DNA of 64,000 bases from Streptomyces sp. QL37 (lineage in GTDB: Bacteria; Actinomycetota; Actinomycetes; Streptomycetales; Streptomycetaceae), in contig NZ_PTJS01000001.1 in NCBI RefSeq assembly GCF_002941025.1, positions 3,968,001 through 4,032,000 of the forward strand, in the 5' to 3' direction. Positions 60,729-64,000 of the stretch are shown piece after piece. A program made the position numbers and the translations under genes. Position 1 is the first letter of the stretch; the number at the start of each line of letters is the position of its first letter. The notes under the pieces were generated by a model that searched no databases, was not told where the DNA came from, and saw only the letters and a list, made by a program, of their open reading frames with translations.

Positions 60729-61523
60729 TCAGAGCCGCGCCCAGCTCCAGGTCGTCGTGATCTCCAGGGGCTCGATCGGGGTGACCAGCCGGGGGGCCGT
60801 GTTCAGTCCGTTCGGCGGCCCGGACTGCGGCTCCACGCAGACCGCCTCCGCCTGCTCGTCGTAGATCACCACCCACTCGTCCCGGCTCCTGACCGTCAGC
60901 TCCAGCTGCTCGGGCCAGGTGAGCTTCACGTCTACGCCCGCGGGCATCCCGAAGCAGTCGTCCCACGGCCCGGGCAGAGGATCGATCCGGCGACCGGTCG
61001 GCAGGTGGTTGTCGCCGCGCTCCTCCTGCCAGGCCGCGTCGAAGTCGATCCGCACGTCCTGGCCGCCGAGGTTCCGGAGGAACCACGGGTGCCACCCGGC
61101 CTGCGCCGGGAAGGAGTCCCCGTACGTCTCGATGCCCAGGCTCAGCGTCAGCGATTCCTCGGTCAGCTCGAAGGACTGCGTCACCCGGCCCTCGTACGGC
61201 CACGGGGCGGCCAGGTCGTAGAAGAAGGCGGCTTCCGTGTCGCTCTCCCGGGCCGGCCGCCAGGAGGTGTCGCGGCCGGTTCCGTGGATGGCGTGCGGTG
61301 GGGAGTTGAGCGGCATCTGGTGCGGCTCACCACCGTTGCGGAAGAGGCCGTTCTCGGTGCGGCCGCACCACGGCACCATGGGGAAGCAGCCGTACCGCTC
61401 GCCCTGGCGCAGCAGTTCGGTGTCCCCGATCCGCAGGCTGCTGATCCGGCAGCCGTTCACGGGGTCAACGGTCAATTCGACGTCGCCGGCTGTCAGCCGG
61501 GCGTTCTTCGCAACTCTGCTCAC
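60729..61523 (-). CDS. Aldose 1-epimerase-family protein
   Basis: A 264-residue beta-sandwich protein of the galactose mutarotase/YeaD type. RENGLFRNGG-like sequence (CGRTENGLFRNGG), HAIHGTGRD with the catalytic His, and AGWHPWFL with the second His are visible, and the C-terminal VCVEPQSGPPNG carries the catalytic Glu region. It probably anomerises a sugar or sugar phosphate. GTG 61523 is the likely start. It lies 30 bp upstream of pyrE on the same strand and may be co-transcribed with it. Confidence 0.85.
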   Translation of the reverse strand: MSRVAKNARLTAGDVELTVDPVNGCRISSLRIGDTELLRQGERYGCFPMVPWCGRTENGLFRNGGEPHQMPLNSPPHAIHGTGRDTSWRPARESDTEAAFFYDLAAPWPYEGRVTQSFELTEESLTLSLGIETYGDSFPAQAGWHPWFLRNLGGQDVRIDFDAAWQEERGDNHLPTGRRIDPLPGPWDDCFGMPAGVDVKLTWPEQLELTVRSRDEWVVIYDEQAEAVCVEPQSGPPNGLNTAPRLVTPIEPLEITTTWSWARL

Positions 61524-61553
61524 CCCCCGACACTACTGGCGCGGGGTGGCTCC

Positions 61554-62435
61554 CTACGGCCGCCTTCGCCGCAGCGCCCTGCCCACCACCACGGCCGAGG
61601 CGATCGCCAGGGCTGCTGCCGGGGCGGCCCAGCGCAGCGTGATGCCCGCGGCGCCCGCCTCGGGCGACGGCACAGGGGCGTACCGGCCACGCGGTGGGGC
61701 GTGGTCGACCTCCTCCGTGCTCCGGCCGATCATCGTGCGGCGGGCGTGCGCGGCCTCGGCAGGCGGCTCGTCCGGCACGGTGAACTCGATCTCCGCGGAC
61801 GGGTCGAGCGACGGCGGCGGCACGGGCGCGTCGAACACGGACCCCTTGTCCACGGACGGCGGCTCGGGAGACGGCGGCTCGGAAGACGGCGGCTCGGCGG
61901 ACGGCGCCTCGGGAGACGCCTCGGGAGAGGTCCCCTCGGCAGACGTCTCTCCGGACTCCCCGGACGGCGCGTCGGACTCCCCCGCACCGTCGTCCCGTGT
62001 CGCCAGGGTCTCCGTCACCAGTTGCTGCGTGAAGCGGTCAAGCAACCGCTGCGCCGCGGCGAGCGCCGCGCCCGCGTCCAGCTCCACGATGCGGCCGTCA
62101 CCGCTCACCGTGCCGGTGAATCCGATCGTCGTCCCACCGTCCGTCTCCGTGAGTCCGACCGTCAGCGCGAGCTTCGCCGAGCCCGTGCCCCGGGCCTCCA
62201 CGCCCTCCCCGGTCACGGAGAAGGAGCCGCCCCCGCCCGAAGGCCGCAGCGTCAGCGCCCCCCGGTACGTGATCGTGTGGCCGTCGGCCCGGAATTTCAG
62301 CCGACCCGCCAGCGGCCCCGCCGACGCGTCAGCATCCTGCTGAAGTCCCGGCACACAGCGCGCGACGCGGGCGGGATCACCCAGCGTCCGCCGCAGGGCC
62401 GGAACCGGAACCGGAACGAACACCTCATGCTCCAT
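61554..62435 (-). CDS. CoxG/SRPBCC-like membrane-anchored protein
   Basis: A 293-residue protein. The first 140 residues match the SRPBCC/CoxG fold (MEHEVFVPVPVPALRRTLGD, RVARCVPGLQQD, SFSVTGEGVEARG, LDAGAALAAAQRLLDRFTQQL). A long Ser/Pro/Glu-rich linker with EPPS repeats follows, then a C-terminal membrane helix (AAPAAALAIASAVVVGRAL) and RRRRP. CoxG-like proteins are linked to molybdenum-hydroxylase membrane attachment; no such enzyme is nearby, so the role is open. It is one of a tight run of co-directional genes. Confidence 0.82.
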   Translation of the reverse strand: MEHEVFVPVPVPALRRTLGDPARVARCVPGLQQDADASAGPLAGRLKFRADGHTITYRGALTLRPSGGGGSFSVTGEGVEARGTGSAKLALTVGLTETDGGTTIGFTGTVSGDGRIVELDAGAALAAAQRLLDRFTQQLVTETLATRDDGAGESDAPSGESGETSAEGTSPEASPEAPSAEPPSSEPPSPEPPSVDKGSVFDAPVPPPSLDPSAEIEFTVPDEPPAEAAHARRTMIGRSTEEVDHAPPRGRYAPVPSPEAGAAGITLRWAAPAAALAIASAVVVGRALRRRRP

Positions 62436-62511
62436 ACCGACCGAGCCTACTCACGCCCGGCCGTCCCGTCAGCGCTTCCCCCCGGACACCGTGCGGAGCG
62501 CGCCGCGCCGC

Positions 62512-63999
62512 TCACGGTTCCTCCCAGTACCGCGGGTGGACCAGCGTGGACGGCAGCACCCCGTGCTGCCGCAGCCCCTCCGCCGCGCGCCGGCCGGCCA
62601 GCAGCTCCCGCTCACCCAGCGTCCGCAGGGCGGGCGCCCCCGGGTCCAGTCCGAGCCGGCCCACCTCCTTCCGGGCGGCCAGCACGAACCCCCAGTCCCG
62701 CGGGGCCTCCGCCCCACCCGCCGCCGCCCGGTCCGGTCCCGCCGCGAAACCGGTGAGGCGCCCGTCGACGCGGTAGGGCCGGGTCGCGAGGCCGCCCGCC
62801 CGTACCGACGCCTCCACCGTCCAGAACGTCGTCGGTCTGCTGCCCGTCGGACCCGCGTGCACCACCAGCCGGCCCCCGGGCTCCAGCGCACCGGCGACCA
62901 GCCCGTAGAACTCGGCCGCGTAGAGCTTCGTGCTCGCCGTGATCCCCGGGTCGGGGAGGTCCGAGATCACCACGTCGTAGCGCTCTCGGGTGGCCCGCAG
63001 CCATGTGAAGGCGTCCCCGCCGACCGCCGTCAGCCGAGGATCGTCGTACGCGTGTCCGTTCAGCCGGGAGAGCGCCGGGTCCGTACGGGCCAACCGGGTG
63101 ACGGCCGGATCGAGCTCGACCACCACGACGGACGTGACGTCCGGGTAGCGCAGCACCTCGCGGGCTGCCAGGCCGTCGCCGCCGCCCAGGATCAGCACCC
63201 GCCGGTGGGCGCCCTTCATCGCGGGGTGCACGAGCGCCTCGTGGTAGCGGTGCTCGTCCCGCGAGCTGACCCGGAGCCGGCCGTCCAGATACAGGTCGAG
63301 CGAGCCCCTGCCCGGCCCGGTGAGGACGATCTCCTGGACGTCGGTCTGCACGGCGACCCGCACCTCGTCCCCGTACACCGCGCGCCGTGCCGCGCGCTCG
63401 AAGTCGTCGACGAGGACGGAGGCCGTGACCAGCAGGGCGATCACCGCGCAGTTGACCAGGATCAGCAGCCGGCGTGCCCCGGCGCCCAGATCGCGCCGGA
63501 AGACCCACAGCACCAGCGCCCCGCCCGCCGCGGCGTTGACCGCGCCGGTGAACAGCGCGCCGGTCAGCTGGCCCATCATCGGCAGCAGCAGGAACGGGAA
63601 GGCCAGCCCGCCGACCAGCGCGCCCACGTAGTCGGCGGCGAAGAGGTCCGCGACAGCCCCGCCCGCGTCCTGCCGGTCGACCCGCTGGATCAGCGTCATC
63701 AGCAGCGGGATCTCCGCGCCGATCAGGATCCCGATCGCGAGCGAGAAGCCGACCAGCGCGTGGCGCGACTCCCCGAGCCAGGCGAAGGAGGCGTAGAGGA
63801 TCAGCGCCGACGTGCCGCCGACGAGCGCGAGCGCCGCCTCGATCAGCCCGAATCCCACGGCGGCGCGGCCGCGTAAACGTTTCGCGAGGAGCGAGCCGAT
63901 GCCCATCGCGAACACCATCACGGACAGCACGACCGACGCCTGCGTGACCGAGTCACCGATCAGGTACGAAGCCAGCGCGACCAGTTCCAGCTCGTACAC
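62512..63999 (-). CDS. Membrane-bound spermidine synthase-like protein (5' end beyond window)
   Basis: At least 495 residues. The first part has about seven membrane helices ([55 protein letters not shown]). The cytoplasmic C-terminal part is a polyamine-synthase fold with [28 protein letters not shown] and [10 protein letters not shown]. It would transfer an aminopropyl group, or use the same cofactor in another way. The visible start at the edge is probably internal: a first helix is expected upstream, so the gene is partial here. Confidence 0.88.
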   Translation of the reverse strand: MYELELVALASYLIGDSVTQASVVLSVMVFAMGIGSLLAKRLRGRAAVGFGLIEAALALVGGTSALILYASFAWLGESRHALVGFSLAIGILIGAEIPLLMTLIQRVDRQDAGGAVADLFAADYVGALVGGLAFPFLLLPMMGQLTGALFTGAVNAAAGGALVLWVFRRDLGAGARRLLILVNCAVIALLVTASVLVDDFERAARRAVYGDEVRVAVQTDVQEIVLTGPGRGSLDLYLDGRLRVSSRDEHRYHEALVHPAMKGAHRRVLILGGGDGLAAREVLRYPDVTSVVVVELDPAVTRLARTDPALSRLNGHAYDDPRLTAVGGDAFTWLRATRERYDVVISDLPDPGITASTKLYAAEFYGLVAGALEPGGRLVVHAGPTGSRPTTFWTVEASVRAGGLATRPYRVDGRLTGFAAGPDRAAAGGAEAPRDWGFVLAARKEVGRLGLDPGAPALRTLGERELLAGRRAAEGLRQHGVLPSTLVHPRYWEEP

Positions 64000-64000
64000 C

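Overview
The window is chromosomal DNA from a Streptomyces-type high-GC actinobacterium. GC-rich third codon positions, frequent GTG (and some TTG) starts, ATGA/GTGA gene overlaps, and genes for an ECF sigma factor, an Hsp90, a GH19 chitinase and a DesK-like two-component system all fit. From memory, the gene order (class A PBP ... asd-ask-recR-ybaB ... purA ... CYP107P-like P450 ... tryptophan dioxygenase/kynureninase ... fba-pyrE) follows the S. coelicolor core around SCO3580-SCO3655; this is inference, not a database result.

Layout. 0-4 kb: class A penicillin-binding protein, a YqeY-like protein, a metallophosphoesterase and a tRNA-Pro(CGG). 4-10.4 kb: an orphan membrane-anchored protein, then a co-directional aromatic-catabolism operon under a GntR regulator (leader peptide, LigK-like aldolase, PrpF-like tautomerase, type I extradiol dioxygenase, AAHS transporter). 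10.4-16.5 kb: TetR/FMN-reductase pair, an ARMT1-like DUF89 phosphatase, htpG and a secreted SGNH lipase. 16.5-20.7 kb: NTF2-like protein, methyltransferase, S9 peptidase, SURF1. 20.8-25.5 kb: ECF sigma factor with a coupled membrane protein, then the ask-asd pair. 25.7-29.4 kb: DUF5063, recR, ybaB, a SLATT-like membrane protein and an orphan. 29.5-33 kb: GntR/class III aminotransferase and a DJ-1/MarR pair. 33-35.8 kb: a membrane Ser/Thr kinase gene broken by a foldback inverted copy and poly-C/poly-G runs, most probably an assembly error. 35.8-42.8 kb: PucR-type regulator, second sliding clamp, chitinase, and a membrane protein with a PstS-like sensor domain. 42.8-48.8 kb: purA, a degenerate diacylglycerol-kinase-like protein, and a GbsR-like regulator beside an ABC exporter. 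48.8-52 kb: cytochrome P450 and a two-component system. 52-57.2 kb: tryptophan-to-anthranilate genes, DUF3151 and a DHA2 exporter. 57.2-58.9 kb: repeats and an IS30-family element. 59-64 kb: fba, a perfect parS site, pyrE, an aldose-epimerase-like gene, a CoxG/SRPBCC membrane protein and a membrane spermidine-synthase homologue that runs off the edge.

How the parts work together. Several regulator/target pairs carry palindromes in the shared promoter that look like autoregulatory operators (GntR-aromatic operon, TetR-FMN reductase, MarR-DJ-1, GbsR-ABC, DasR-type sites before the chitinase). The most unusual items are the broken kinase locus, the incomplete aromatic operon with its tiny leader ORF, the helically phased GACGTC boxes before a dnaN paralogue, the stand-alone PstS-like sensor, and the parS palindrome between fba and pyrE.
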